Both the position numbers and the translations under genes were made by a program. This document shows positions 15,160-23,032 of a stretch of DNA of 32,927 nt, in pieces. The stretch is taken from the NCBI GenBank assembly GCA_013152815.1, contig JAADFO010000042.1, forward strand, positions 1 to 32,927, written 5' to 3'. Within the stretch, counting starts at the first letter, position 1; each line of letters opens with the position of its first letter. The notes under the pieces were generated by a model. It was not told where the DNA came from. It searched no databases and saw only the letters and a list, made by a program, of their open reading frames with translations. This DNA comes from Nanobdellati archaeon. GTDB lineage: Archaea > Nanobdellota > Nanobdellia > Woesearchaeales > JAADFO01.

Positions 15160-15555
15160 TCACTTCCTCCTCCGCCTTGTCTTCTTCTTGGTCTCTTCGA
15201 TGAAGAGCTGTATCTTGTCAGGATCGCGCTTGATGTCCTTGACGAGCTGGGCGGGTCCGATGATGGTCATGCCTATCCTGTCCCCCAGGAGCAGGTTTGC
15301 CATGCCTTTCTTGAACCGGTCGACCAGGGCGCCGTCATCCTTGTCAGGATTCATCACCGAGAGCTCGATGCCCTTGAACCGGTTGTCGATCTTTTCCATG
15401 GTGATCTCGATGAGGTCCTTCTCCTCTTCCTTCCGGAGACGGCCCTCCATGAGGATGATGTTTCCCGCCATGACCAGGTCCAGGAGCTTGTTGATCCTCT
15501 TCGCCGAAGAGAGGTGATCGATATCAGCATAGGGTATATATTGGAAGGTCAACAT
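15160..15555 (-). CDS. arvB: DUF2073-family protein OapB/ArvB
   Basis: 131 residues. It begins MLTFQYIPYADIDHLSSAKR and continues with MAGNIILMEGRLRKEEEKDL, FKGIELSVMNPDKD, and LLLGDRIGMTIIGPAQLVKD, which match the DUF2073 pattern as I know it. It ends in a strongly basic tail (KKKTRRRRK) that may contact membrane phospholipid or nucleic acid. It sits between the GTPase and Zn-ribbon genes, with two bases separating it from the first and one from the second, so all three are surely co-translated. It is probably a partner of the GTPase; its biochemical role is unknown. Confidence 0.82.
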   Translation of the reverse strand: MLTFQYIPYADIDHLSSAKRINKLLDLVMAGNIILMEGRLRKEEEKDLIEITMEKIDNRFKGIELSVMNPDKDDGALVDRFKKGMANLLLGDRIGMTIIGPAQLVKDIKRDPDKIQLFIEETKKKTRRRRK

Positions 15556-15557
15556 GG

Positions 15558-16190
15558 CTATGCAGCCTCCTCGAGAAGCACATCATAGAACGCATCGATG
15601 TTCGTCCCCTTGGTCGCGGAGATGCCGACTATGGTGTATTGAGGGAACGCGGCCTCGATCTTCTTGAGCTTGGCCTTCTTGAGGTCCAGCTTGTTCCCGA
15701 CGATGATGACCGGGATGTTCCTAGCCTGGAGGTTCCCGATGATGGTCAGGTTGACCTGAGAGAAGGGGTCCTGGGTCGCGTCGAGGACGATGATGACATA
15801 GTCCATGTCGTCCAGCCACTTGATGGAGTCGATGACGCCCTTGGTGGCCTCCTTGGCACGCTTCTTGGCCTCCTTGTCTTTCAGCCCTGCCTTGATGAAG
15901 TCCTCGTAGTCGATCTTGGTAGCGATGCCGGGTGTATCGACCAGGTTGAAGGAGAGCTCCTTGTCGGCTCGCTTGATGTTGACCTGCTCCTTGATCTGGA
16001 TCTCCCGGGTCTCATGGGCGATGCTCGATGCTTTCCCCATCTCTTCCCCGAGCCAGTCCTTGCATATCCTGTTGGCAAGGGTGGTCTTCCCTGCGTTGGG
16101 AGGACCATAGAGCCCTATCTTGACGTGCTTCTTCTTCCTGAAGAGATTCCTGAAAAAACGGTTCAGGAATCGTTGGAACAGCTTCATCAT
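15558..16190 (-). CDS. arvA: Era-like small GTPase OapA/ArvA
   Basis: 210 residues. G1 is YGPPNAGKTTLANRI (28-42), and the switch region includes SSIAHETREIQIKEQVNI. G3 is LVDTPGIATKIDYEDF, G4 is VGNKLDLKK, and G5 is GISATKG. A basic amphipathic helix rich in Phe and Leu (residues 3-22, KLFQRFLNRFFRNLFRKKKH) precedes the G domain, much like the membrane-binding helix of Arf/Sar proteins. The Haloferax homologue drives vesicle formation. It is the first gene of the ArvABC operon. A TTTAAATA-like box lies about 40 nt upstream of the start, and ATG 16187 is an equally possible start. An involvement in membrane budding is inferred by homology. Confidence 0.85.
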   Translation of the reverse strand: MMKLFQRFLNRFFRNLFRKKKHVKIGLYGPPNAGKTTLANRICKDWLGEEMGKASSIAHETREIQIKEQVNIKRADKELSFNLVDTPGIATKIDYEDFIKAGLKDKEAKKRAKEATKGVIDSIKWLDDMDYVIIVLDATQDPFSQVNLTIIGNLQARNIPVIIVGNKLDLKKAKLKKIEAAFPQYTIVGISATKGTNIDAFYDVLLEEAA

Positions 16191-16339
16191 AGGGCAACCA
16201 CTGGCTAAAACTTGGATGCGCCTAGTATTTAAAGTTTACCTTAAAGTGTACCATCAGCCCCGGCATTTCGGCTCACTGCAAGGTTACGAAACGCCGACCA
16301 AAAACTATATGAACCCTTTTTTCCAGAAGACGGTAACGG

Positions 16340-16447
16340 ATGAACATCAGGGACCTAGCAGCGTTGACAGGGAAGACAGTGACCGAGGTCGAACAGATGC
16401 TCAAAGAAGATGATGTCATCAGAATCAATCTCAACAAGATAAGATAA
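16340..16447 (+). CDS. Candidate 35-residue protein
   Basis: A short frame reading MNIRDLAALTGKTVTEVEQM, then LKEDDVIRINLNKIR and TAA. It has the regular pattern of a small HTH-like helical unit followed by a strand, not the Arg/Ser-rich look of random frames. An ACTATATGA box lies about 33 nt upstream. It fills most of an otherwise empty 313-nt gap between the arv operon and the MCM-like ATPase gene. Below it, GGTGAGA (16451-16457) and TCTCAC (16488-16493) can pair as an imperfect hairpin between two converging genes. There is no ribosome-binding site. Plausible but unproven. Confidence 0.4.
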   Translation: MNIRDLAALTGKTVTEVEQMLKEDDVIRINLNKIR

Positions 16448-16503
16448 AGAGGTGAGAGAAGACAAGGTCCCCTGTTCATCCGTCTCTTCTCACTCAGTTC
16501 TTC

Positions 16504-17709
16504 TCATTTCTTTTTCGGTGTTCTGGTGGACCGTTTGATGCTCATGCTTGCCCTGAGGATGGCTTCGACGGCCTGCACATCTTCCCGCTTGACCTTGCTG
16601 CGGCTATGCATGCGCGCATGGGCCCGGGCAAGACGGACGATGCCGTGGATGAGCCGGGGGGACACCTCGATGAGCAGGTCGTTCTCCTGCTTCTTCAGCT
16701 GCTGGCCTATGAGGACCACATCCTCCTTCAGGCTGGAAGGGAAGACTATGTCAAGCGCGAGGGTCTTTTCTATATATTCACGGATGACCTCCTTTTCGGT
16801 TGCGCTGATCTTATGGGTCTTGCCGCTGACGATATGCTCAGATATCTTCTTGAACTCCTTGAGAGAAGGACCTCTGATGAGGAAGACCAGATGGAACCGT
16901 GACAGCAGAGCAGGGTCGAAGGGCATCTGTTTTTTCAGGAGGGCCACATCGTTCCCTACGAAACGGTCGCCCTTCGGGTTGGCCGTCGCCAGGATCCGGA
17001 CCCGGGCATCCAGCCGCACGTTCTTGCTTCCTTTGCTGTAGGTGATGAAGCCCTTCTCCATGGCATTGTAGAGAGCGGCATAGTCCTGCTCTTTCATGAG
17101 GTTGAGCTCATCGATGCAGCAGATGCCCTGATCGGCAAGGGGCAGGAGCCCTTTGATCATCTCTTTTCCTTTGAACATGACGGTGAGCCCGACACCCGAT
17201 GTCCCTGAGCCAAGACCGAAAGAAGCTATCGGGGCCAATTCTTCGGTGGCCCGCAGGATGTCGGTCTTGCCGGTGCCCGGATCGCCCAGGAGCAGGAGAT
17301 GGATGGGCTCATCAGAGAAGAGCTGGAGCAGGGCCGCCTTCTTGACAGGCTCCATGCCTATGATGTGGTTGGCGAAGGACTCCAGGAGGACCCATGGGTC
17401 TTTGGTGATCTTCCTCATCGCTTTCCGGCGTATGCGCTCCTTGATGCTGTTGTTGAGGCCTGCACAGAGCTGCCCCAGCTCTGGGTCCTCGGTAGCGGGC
17501 CGGATGGACGGAAAGGAGGCTTTCGGATAGAGTCGGGATGACAGGTGGAGCGGAGAGGAGAATATCCCTGCCCTGCCCTGTCGCAGAAGTGTCCTGGCGA
17601 GGGAAAGCTCGTTCGCGTCAAGAAAGTCCTCAAGGGAAGCCAGGGCATCCTTGTTCTGGGGAGACAGCGGAAGCATGCCTTTCAGCAGATGCTTGAATCT
17701 TAGGGGCAT
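16504..17709 (-). CDS. MCM/MoxR-like AAA+ ATPase
   Basis: 401 residues from ATG 17709. Walker A is LLLLGDPGTGKT (138-149), Walker B is GICCIDELNLM (about 195-205), sensor 1 is ILATANPKGDRF, and the arginine-finger region is DPALLSRFHLVFLI. A C-terminal lid (VSPRLIHGIVRLARAHARMH … VQAVEAILRAS) has the winged or helical arrangement typical of MCM helicases and Mg-chelatase-like ATPases. The N-terminal 100 residues lack the OB fold and zinc finger of replicative MCM, so it is a small MCM-like protein of unclear duty, perhaps DNA remodelling. An upstream in-frame extension to 17826 runs through a tandem repeat and is probably untranslated. A CCATTTAATG box lies about 28 nt before the chosen start. 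Confidence 0.75.
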   Translation of the reverse strand: MPLRFKHLLKGMLPLSPQNKDALASLEDFLDANELSLARTLLRQGRAGIFSSPLHLSSRLYPKASFPSIRPATEDPELGQLCAGLNNSIKERIRRKAMRKITKDPWVLLESFANHIIGMEPVKKAALLQLFSDEPIHLLLLGDPGTGKTDILRATEELAPIASFGLGSGTSGVGLTVMFKGKEMIKGLLPLADQGICCIDELNLMKEQDYAALYNAMEKGFITYSKGSKNVRLDARVRILATANPKGDRFVGNDVALLKKQMPFDPALLSRFHLVFLIRGPSLKEFKKISEHIVSGKTHKISATEKEVIREYIEKTLALDIVFPSSLKEDVVLIGQQLKKQENDLLIEVSPRLIHGIVRLARAHARMHSRSKVKREDVQAVEAILRASMSIKRSTRTPKKK

Positions 17710-17745
17710 GGACAGAAGGAAGGCAGAGCACATTAAATGGTTTAT

Positions 17746-17810
17746 GGAATTATGGAAAGAAGAAAGCGGAATCATGGAAGGAAGAGGCGGAATTGTGGAA
17801 AGAAGAAGGG
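17746..17810. repeat. Three tandem copies of a 21-22 bp purine-rich repeat
   Basis: Copies at 17746-17767, 17768-17788 and 17789-17810 share the pattern GGAAT(T/C)(A/G)TGGAA(A/G)GAAGA. Each is about two helical turns long. They lie between the divergent starts of the ATPase gene (17709) and the HTH gene (17888), upstream of both TATA boxes. Confidence 0.75.
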
Positions 17811-17887
17811 CGACCAGAGAAGCCAAGAGACCGACTGACCAGAGTCGGAGGGAAACAATTAAATAGGCTCAGCAGCTAAGAAGACCC

Positions 17888-18445
17888 ATGAACACGACCA
17901 TCAGGAAGGACATCCTGAACATCCTCTCCCGCCTGCTGGAAGACATCAGGAAACCGAAGGATGAATCGGTCTTTCTCCTGAGGGATCTTTCCAACAGGAC
18001 CATACACGACGCATCGATCTTCCAGGACAAGGATTCCACGTCCATCGCTGTCATCATCTATGCGTTCTCCAAGCTTCTGGAACAGGGCATGCTTCCGGAT
18101 GCACGCATCATCAGGACCATACGTTCTGCCTACAATCATCTGCTGGACAGGGATGATGAAAAATACCGGAAGAGGATAAAATACATCTATGCTTTCATCT
18201 CCCGGAAGGATTCGCAGCTCAATGTCTATATCGACAAGGTCATCACGCATGCCTGCCTCAAGAAGGGCTCGAGGATCCATGACCATGGGATATCCACGGC
18301 CAGGGCGGCAGAGATACTGGGCCTATCACAATGGGAGCTCTCCAACTACATAGGCAGCAGAAGGGTCGATGAGGCGAGAAGATACCATGTGCCTGTCTCC
18401 CGACGGCTGGAGCTGGCAAGAAGGCTCTTTGAGGTGGACCTATGA
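17888..18445 (+). CDS. HTH protein translationally coupled to a PIN-domain gene
   Basis: 185 residues. The N-terminal two thirds are helical and charged (IRKDILNILSRLLEDIRKPK; AVIIYAFSKLLEQGM; KYIYAFISRKDSQLN). The C-terminus carries a helix-turn-helix-like segment, ISTARAAEILGLSQWELSNY followed by IGSRRVDEARR. The stop overlaps the ATG of the PIN-domain gene in ATGA (18442-18445), which couples their translation. The layout resembles a type II toxin-antitoxin pair, with the DNA-binding partner first. The partner is large for an antitoxin, and such pairs in archaea may instead be housekeeping RNA-processing modules. A CAATTAAATAGG box lies 25-33 nt before the start. Confidence 0.6.
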   Translation: MNTTIRKDILNILSRLLEDIRKPKDESVFLLRDLSNRTIHDASIFQDKDSTSIAVIIYAFSKLLEQGMLPDARIIRTIRSAYNHLLDRDDEKYRKRIKYIYAFISRKDSQLNVYIDKVITHACLKKGSRIHDHGISTARAAEILGLSQWELSNYIGSRRVDEARRYHVPVSRRLELARRLFEVDL

Positions 18446-19143
18446 AAGCCATCGTCTTCGACACCGGCCCCATCATCAGCATCACGCTCAACAATCTGCT
18501 CTATGTCCTGAGGAGCCTTCGGAAACGCTATCAGGGAAGGTTTCTCATCACTCCGGCCATCAAACGGGAGCTCATCGACCGTCCGCTGAAGATAAAGCGC
18601 TTCGAGTTCGAAGCGTTGCAGGTGATGACCATGATCGAGGATCACACCCTCGAGATCGTCGACAACAGCAAGGTAAAGCGCAAGGCAGACCGGCTCATGC
18701 GGCTTGCGAACTCCATCTACAAAGCAAAGGGCAAATATATACAGATCGTCCAGCAGGGAGAGATGGAAGGGCTGGCGCTCGTGCTCCTCGTAAAGGCAGA
18801 GGGGTTCATCGTGGATGAACGCACGACACGCTATCTCCTGGAATCGCCTGAACGGGTCCATAGCCTCATGGAACACCGGCTGCATACCCCCGTCGAGGTG
18901 AACAGGGAACAGCTTGCCCTCTTCAAGAAAGAGGTGGGCAAGTTCCTGGTCCTGCGGAGCGCCGAACTGGTCACCGTCGCCTTCGAGCTCGGTTTCACCG
19001 ACCAGTACCTGCCGAAGATGCCTAACGGCAGGACCACGCTTCTCGACGGCTTGCTCTGGGGCATGAAGCTCAAGGGGGCAGCGGTCTCAGCGACAGAGAT
19101 CGAAAACTTGAAACTGCTTGCTCTGCAGCCCCGGAAACGCTAA
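18442..19143 (+). CDS. PIN-domain ribonuclease-like protein
   Basis: 233 residues. The PIN core is complete: VFDTGPIISI with Asp7, PAIKRELIDRP with the Glu of helix 2, GEMEGLALVLLVKAEG with the central acidic residues, and FIVDERTTRYLL with the last Asp. Together these would bind the Mg/Mn ions for RNA cleavage. A C-terminal helical domain of about 90 residues (EQLALFKKEVGKFLVLRSAE … GLLWGMKLKGAAVSATEIEN) follows, which simple VapC toxins lack. The gene is coupled to the upstream HTH gene by a 4-bp overlap. Its role could be toxin, rRNA/mRNA processing nuclease or part of the repair neighbourhood; the sequence does not decide. Confidence 0.75.
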   Translation: MKAIVFDTGPIISITLNNLLYVLRSLRKRYQGRFLITPAIKRELIDRPLKIKRFEFEALQVMTMIEDHTLEIVDNSKVKRKADRLMRLANSIYKAKGKYIQIVQQGEMEGLALVLLVKAEGFIVDERTTRYLLESPERVHSLMEHRLHTPVEVNREQLALFKKEVGKFLVLRSAELVTVAFELGFTDQYLPKMPNGRTTLLDGLLWGMKLKGAAVSATEIENLKLLALQPRKR

Positions 19144-19215
19144 AGACCCAACAGAGACACGAAATCCATAAAAGAGCCTTGTTCTCTATGTCTCTCTGCT
19201 TGTGGGGGGGTATTT

Positions 19216-20004
19216 ATGAATCCAGAGAAAGAGATCGTCAATTGGTGGTTGAATTCCAAGGGCTTCTTCACGGTCAACAGCATCAAGGCCGGCAGTTCCA
19301 GGGACATCGACATCGTGGCCATCCGAAGCGAGGAAGGACGGCTCAAGACGGTGCAGCACATCGAGATCGCCTGTTCCATCTCCCGTGCAGAGTATAAAGA
19401 ATCGGACATCATAAGGAAGTTCGAAGATCATAACGTCGTCATCACCATCAAGAAGATCATCCGGGAACATCTGGGAAGGGAAGTCCGCTACGAGAAGGTC
19501 CTGGTCGTCGGCGAACCTTTGCCCTGGCAGGAGTCGCTGAAGAGGCGGGGCATCGGAATCTTGAGTTTCGCAGACATCATGGCTGAGAATTTCCTTGCCC
19601 TGGACAAGCAGAACTACAGGAACCCGCTTGTACGGCTTCTCCAGCTGCACAAGTATCTGGTGATGGCGAACCCGTCCCTCCTGGCCATGCTCCTGAGCAG
19701 CAGGCACAAGGACAAGCTCCTCAACCTCAACAGCCGGCCGCTCTTCATCAAAGAGCTGCTCAAGGACGCGGAGATGAGGAAAGTGCTGATGAAACCCGAG
19801 CATGAGGCGCTGATCCTCGATATCCTGAGACATTCCCCGCTGAGGAACCCGAAGAGGCTCGCCATGGTCATCGACCAGCAGATCCTGGGCCCGCGAAGCA
19901 GGAACCGCTTCATCGAAGCGCTGCTTTCCCATAAGGAGTCGAAGAAAGAGATAGCCAAGACACTGGCGAAGGAGCAGAAGCAGCTCAAATCCTATTTGTC
20001 CTGA
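19216..20004 (+). CDS. PD-(D/E)xK-nuclease-like protein with an atypical ExxK site
   Basis: 262 residues. The first 60 look like an archaeal Holliday-junction-resolvase/REase fold: EIVNWWLNSKGFFTVNSIKA, then SSRDIDIVAIRSEEGR, then VQHIEIACSIS. The Asp of the DID motif and the Glu of IEIAC match the fold, but the expected lysine of ExK is absent (EIAC). Either the lysine has moved or the protein is catalytically altered. The remaining 150 residues are helical and basic (KYLVMANPSLLAMLLSSRHK; MVIDQQILGPRSRNRFIEAL), perhaps for DNA or partner binding. The start follows a GGGGGGG run and a possible promoter, CCATAAAAG, near 19168. Its neighbours are a PIN nuclease and HerA-Mre11, which suggests DNA processing. 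Confidence 0.55.
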   Translation: MNPEKEIVNWWLNSKGFFTVNSIKAGSSRDIDIVAIRSEEGRLKTVQHIEIACSISRAEYKESDIIRKFEDHNVVITIKKIIREHLGREVRYEKVLVVGEPLPWQESLKRRGIGILSFADIMAENFLALDKQNYRNPLVRLLQLHKYLVMANPSLLAMLLSSRHKDKLLNLNSRPLFIKELLKDAEMRKVLMKPEHEALILDILRHSPLRNPKRLAMVIDQQILGPRSRNRFIEALLSHKESKKEIAKTLAKEQKQLKSYLS

Positions 20005-20168
20005 TCGTCCTTGCTTCCTTCGACGTCGTCCAGATCATCCATCATCTGCTTTGCCTTCTCGGCCTCGGCAAGAAACTCGATGTCTTCCTTGTCGAGCTCA
20101 TCCTCAGAGGGGACTTTCTCTTTTTCCAATGCCCTTGCCTTCTCGAGGGCCTCGTCCTTGTCGGTCAT
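19992..20168 (-). CDS. Candidate 58-residue acidic protein
   Basis: Frame from ATG 20168 to TAG 19992. It reads MTDKDEALEKARALEKEKVP at the start and LDDVEGSKDDQDK at the end: nearly all Asp, Glu, Lys, Ala and Leu, predicted helical and strongly charged. Its 3' end overlaps the converging nuclease-like gene by 13 bp. A CATAAATATCC box in minus sense lies about 17-27 nt upstream of the start, back to back with the HerA promoter. The opposite-strand reading is Ser-rich and looks like a shadow. It could be a small chaperone-like or DNA-mimic protein, but that is speculation. Confidence 0.5.
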   Translation of the reverse strand: MTDKDEALEKARALEKEKVPSEDELDKEDIEFLAEAEKAKQMMDDLDDVEGSKDDQDK

Positions 20169-20256
20169 GGAGGATCTTCAGACAGACCGGATATTTATGT
20201 TTTGTCCTGCCATGACCCCGTAACCTATAAAAGACAGGCACCCATCCCAGAACATC
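20169..20256. promoter_or_regulatory. Divergent promoter region of the small acidic gene and herA
   Basis: On the plus strand CCTATAAAAG (about 20223-20232) lies about 26-30 nt before the HerA ATG, implying a leaderless mRNA. On the minus strand CATAAATATC (about 20187-20196) serves the 20168 gene. The two boxes are about 30 bp apart, so TBP/TFB binding at one could hinder the other. Confidence 0.45.
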
Positions 20257-21792
20257 ATGATTGTCGGCCAGATCATCGGAGGGGAGTTCTCTGCACTCAT
20301 CGTCAGGAAGAAGGCAGAAGCAGACATCGAACTCGGAGAGCTGCTCATCTGCGAGCAGGAGGACCGGAAGATATTGCTGACGGTCTTCGACCTGCAGTTC
20401 GGTTCCCAGATAAGCCAGCAGAACCTTGAACTGATCGCAGGCATGCGGCTGGAACAGCAGGCAGACATCGACATCATGGACCGTAATCTCAGGAACTATG
20501 ACCTGGTGCTGGTCAAGCCGCTCATCGAGATAAAGGGGAAGAAGGCGAGCATCTCAAAAAGTCTCCCTCCTTTCTTCTCTTCGGTCAGGACCATCGAAAA
20601 GGACGATCTGAGCTTCCTCGAACGTCCAAAGAATCCCCTGGCCATCGGCAAGCTCCGGTCCGGATCCAAGGTCCTCGACGTGGACATCTATCTGGAGGGG
20701 GATAAGGTCTTTGCCCATCACATCCTCATTCCTGCGACCACCGGCAAGGGCAAGTCCAACCTCACCTCATCCATGCTCTGGAGCGTCCTCGATTCAGACT
20801 ATGCAGGAATCCTCATCCTCGATCCCCATGATGAATACTACGGCAGGCACGGACCAGGACTCAAAGATCATCCGTCGAAGAAGGCGGTCTATTACACGCC
20901 CAACAACCCGCCGCCCGGAGAGAAGACCCTGAAGATAAATGTCAGGTCGCTCCGGCCGGGGCATTTCAACGGCGTCATGTCACTCTCAGATCCTCAGCGA
21001 CAGGCCCTGGCCAACTACCATAGGCAGTACGGCAAAGAGTGGGTCAGTGCCATCCTCCTCGAGAAACCGTTGGAGCACGTGCGGTTCTTCGAGGAGACCC
21101 TCCAGGTCATCAAGCGGAAGGTCATGGCGCTCCTGGACGCAGACATCACGAACGATGAGGCGACCTTCAAAGGCATCTTCTCGTCGACCGCAGGAGAGAC
21201 GACCATCGCTGAGATCTGCGACGGGCTCGAAGGGGCGAAGACGGTCATCATCGATACCTCGACCTGCGCAGGGGCTCTGGAACTGCTCATCGGCAGCATG
21301 GTCGCATCAGAGATATTCCAGCGGTACAAACGCCATAAGCTGACCGGAAGGCTATCGATGAAACCCGTGGTCTCGGTTGTCCTCGAAGAGGCTCCGCGAG
21401 TGCTCGGGAAAGATGTCCTTGAGAAGGGAAGCAATATCTATTCCACCATCGCACGGGAAGGGAGGAAGTTCAAGATAGGGCTGACGGCCATCACCCAGCT
21501 TCCTTCATTGATACCACGGCAGATCCTCGCGAACATGAACACCAAGCTCATCCTGGGTCTTGAGATGGCTCCGGAAAGGCAGGCCATCATCGAATCGGCA
21601 TCCCAGGACCTCACCACAGAGAACAAGGCCATCGCTTCCCTGGACACTGGAGAATGCATCGTCTCGTCGAATTTCGGGAAGTTCGCCATCCCGGTCAGCA
21701 TACCCTTCTTCAGGGACATCGCACAGGCGGCAAGAGCGAAACGCAGAGAGCAGACCATGGCCAAGGATTTCTCAGGAGTGGACCTTACATGA
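20257..21792 (+). CDS. herA: HerA-like hexameric DNA translocase/helicase
   Basis: 511 residues. The N-terminal HAS-barrel ([20 protein letters not shown] … YDLVLVKPL) is followed by the RecA-type motor. Walker A is [14 protein letters not shown] (about 159-172), [12 protein letters not shown] follows, and Walker B is [14 protein letters not shown]. The C-terminal arginine/Q-loop region is [20 protein letters not shown] … [19 protein letters not shown]. HerA normally pumps DNA through a ring capped by the NurA nuclease, working with Mre11-Rad50 to resect double-strand breaks. Here its stop overlaps the Mre11-like gene in ATGA (21789-21792), so the two are co-translated. NurA is not present in the window; the PD-(D/E)xK-like gene upstream is on the same strand but has a different motif pattern. 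Confidence 0.9.
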   Translation: MIVGQIIGGEFSALIVRKKAEADIELGELLICEQEDRKILLTVFDLQFGSQISQQNLELIAGMRLEQQADIDIMDRNLRNYDLVLVKPLIEIKGKKASISKSLPPFFSSVRTIEKDDLSFLERPKNPLAIGKLRSGSKVLDVDIYLEGDKVFAHHILIPATTGKGKSNLTSSMLWSVLDSDYAGILILDPHDEYYGRHGPGLKDHPSKKAVYYTPNNPPPGEKTLKINVRSLRPGHFNGVMSLSDPQRQALANYHRQYGKEWVSAILLEKPLEHVRFFEETLQVIKRKVMALLDADITNDEATFKGIFSSTAGETTIAEICDGLEGAKTVIIDTSTCAGALELLIGSMVASEIFQRYKRHKLTGRLSMKPVVSVVLEEAPRVLGKDVLEKGSNIYSTIAREGRKFKIGLTAITQLPSLIPRQILANMNTKLILGLEMAPERQAIIESASQDLTTENKAIASLDTGECIVSSNFGKFAIPVSIPFFRDIAQAARAKRREQTMAKDFSGVDLT

Positions 21793-23021
21793 GATTTGCC
21801 CACATGGCGGACCTGCACATCGGCGGATGGAGAGACCCGCTACTTCAGGACATCTCGTTCCGGGCATTCGCCAGGGCCTGCGACATCTGCATCCGGGAGA
21901 AGGTCGATTTCATCCTCATCGCAGGGGACATCTTCAATACCTCGCTCCCTTCCATCGACAGCCTCAAAGGGACGGTAAAACAGCTCAAGATCCTCAGGGA
22001 ACACGGCATACCGGTCTACATCGTCCCGGGCTCCCACGACTATTCTCCCTCGGGAAAGACCATGCTTGACGTCATCGAAGAGACCGGCCTATGGAAGAAC
22101 GTCGTCAAAGGGGATGTCGTCGGAGAGCGACTGAGGCTCCGGTTCACCATCGACGGAAAGACCGGTGCGAAGATCACCGGTCTCCTGGGAAAACGGGCTG
22201 CATTGGAGAAGGGCCTCTACTCATCCCTGGACAAGGAGCATCTCGAACAGGAGCAGGGGTTCAGGATCTTCCTCTTCCATTCAGGCATCACCGAACTGAA
22301 GCCTTCGTCGTTCCAGCATGTGGAGACCCTTCCGCTCTCGTTCTTCCCAAAAGGCTTCGACTACTATGCAGGGGGCCACATCCATACGGTCAGCGTTGAA
22401 GATGTCGATGGCTACGGCAAGATCGCCTATCCCGGACCGTTGTTCCCCAACAGCTTCTCTGAGCTGGAAGAACTAGGCGAGGGCGGCTTCTATCTTTATC
22501 TTGATGGAGAGGTGAGACGGGTACCTGTTTCCATGCATCCGGTGGTCAGATGCAAGGTCGACTGCGGAAATCTCACCCCGGAAGATACAGAGAAGAAGAT
22601 AGTCGACGCCATATCCGCGTTGGAAGTGACCGATGCTTTGGTGACCCTTCGGCTCCACGGCAAACTCGCTTCAGGAAAGGCCAGCGACATCGATATCAAG
22701 GGCATCTTTACGAGATTGTATGACCAGGGAGCATATGTTGTGATGAAGAACCTCTCCAGGCTGGAGAGCCCGATATTTGACGAGATCAAGGTAGAGCAGG
22801 GATCCCTCGACGAGGTCGAGGACAGGATCATCAAGGAGCATGCAGGCCAGCATCAACTGGCAGGGTACTCTCCCGATGAACAACGGGCGCTGATACGGAA
22901 CCTGATGGATGCGTTGCACACCGAGAAGAAGGAAGGGGAGACCGTGGGGACCTTTGAGGACAGGCTTGACAGAGGGATCAGGGCAGTGCTCGGAAGGGAG
23001 AAGGGAACCTCACCGCAGTAA
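21789..23021 (+). CDS. Mre11/SbcD-like DNA repair nuclease
   Basis: 410 residues from ATG 21789. Phosphoesterase motifs are in order: MADLHIGG (Asp8, His10), LIAGDIFN (Asp47), [12 protein letters not shown] (81-84, Gly-Ser-His-Asp where classical Mre11 has GNHD/E), FLFHSGITE, and [11 protein letters not shown] capping domain and a helical C-terminus ([20 protein letters not shown] … [15 protein letters not shown]) follow, of which the latter could bind Rad50. Mre11 makes the first nicks in double-strand break repair. Rad50 is not encoded next to it: the next gene is on the opposite strand. Translation is coupled to HerA through the ATGA overlap. A longer upstream in-frame start would overlap herA by about 140 bp and is unlikely. 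Confidence 0.87.
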   Translation: MRFAHMADLHIGGWRDPLLQDISFRAFARACDICIREKVDFILIAGDIFNTSLPSIDSLKGTVKQLKILREHGIPVYIVPGSHDYSPSGKTMLDVIEETGLWKNVVKGDVVGERLRLRFTIDGKTGAKITGLLGKRAALEKGLYSSLDKEHLEQEQGFRIFLFHSGITELKPSSFQHVETLPLSFFPKGFDYYAGGHIHTVSVEDVDGYGKIAYPGPLFPNSFSELEELGEGGFYLYLDGEVRRVPVSMHPVVRCKVDCGNLTPEDTEKKIVDAISALEVTDALVTLRLHGKLASGKASDIDIKGIFTRLYDQGAYVVMKNLSRLESPIFDEIKVEQGSLDEVEDRIIKEHAGQHQLAGYSPDEQRALIRNLMDALHTEKKEGETVGTFEDRLDRGIRAVLGREKGTSPQ

Positions 23022-23032
23022 GCGCAAGGGGA

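Noticed and set aside
17710-17826. N-terminal extension of the MCM-like ATPase to an upstream start
   Set aside because: It would translate the tandem-repeat region and the TATA box; ATG 17709 fits the promoter better.
17888-19143. Simple VapBC-type toxin-antitoxin operon
   Set aside because: The coupling fits, but both proteins are much larger than VapB and VapC and the PIN protein has an extra domain, so the label is left open.
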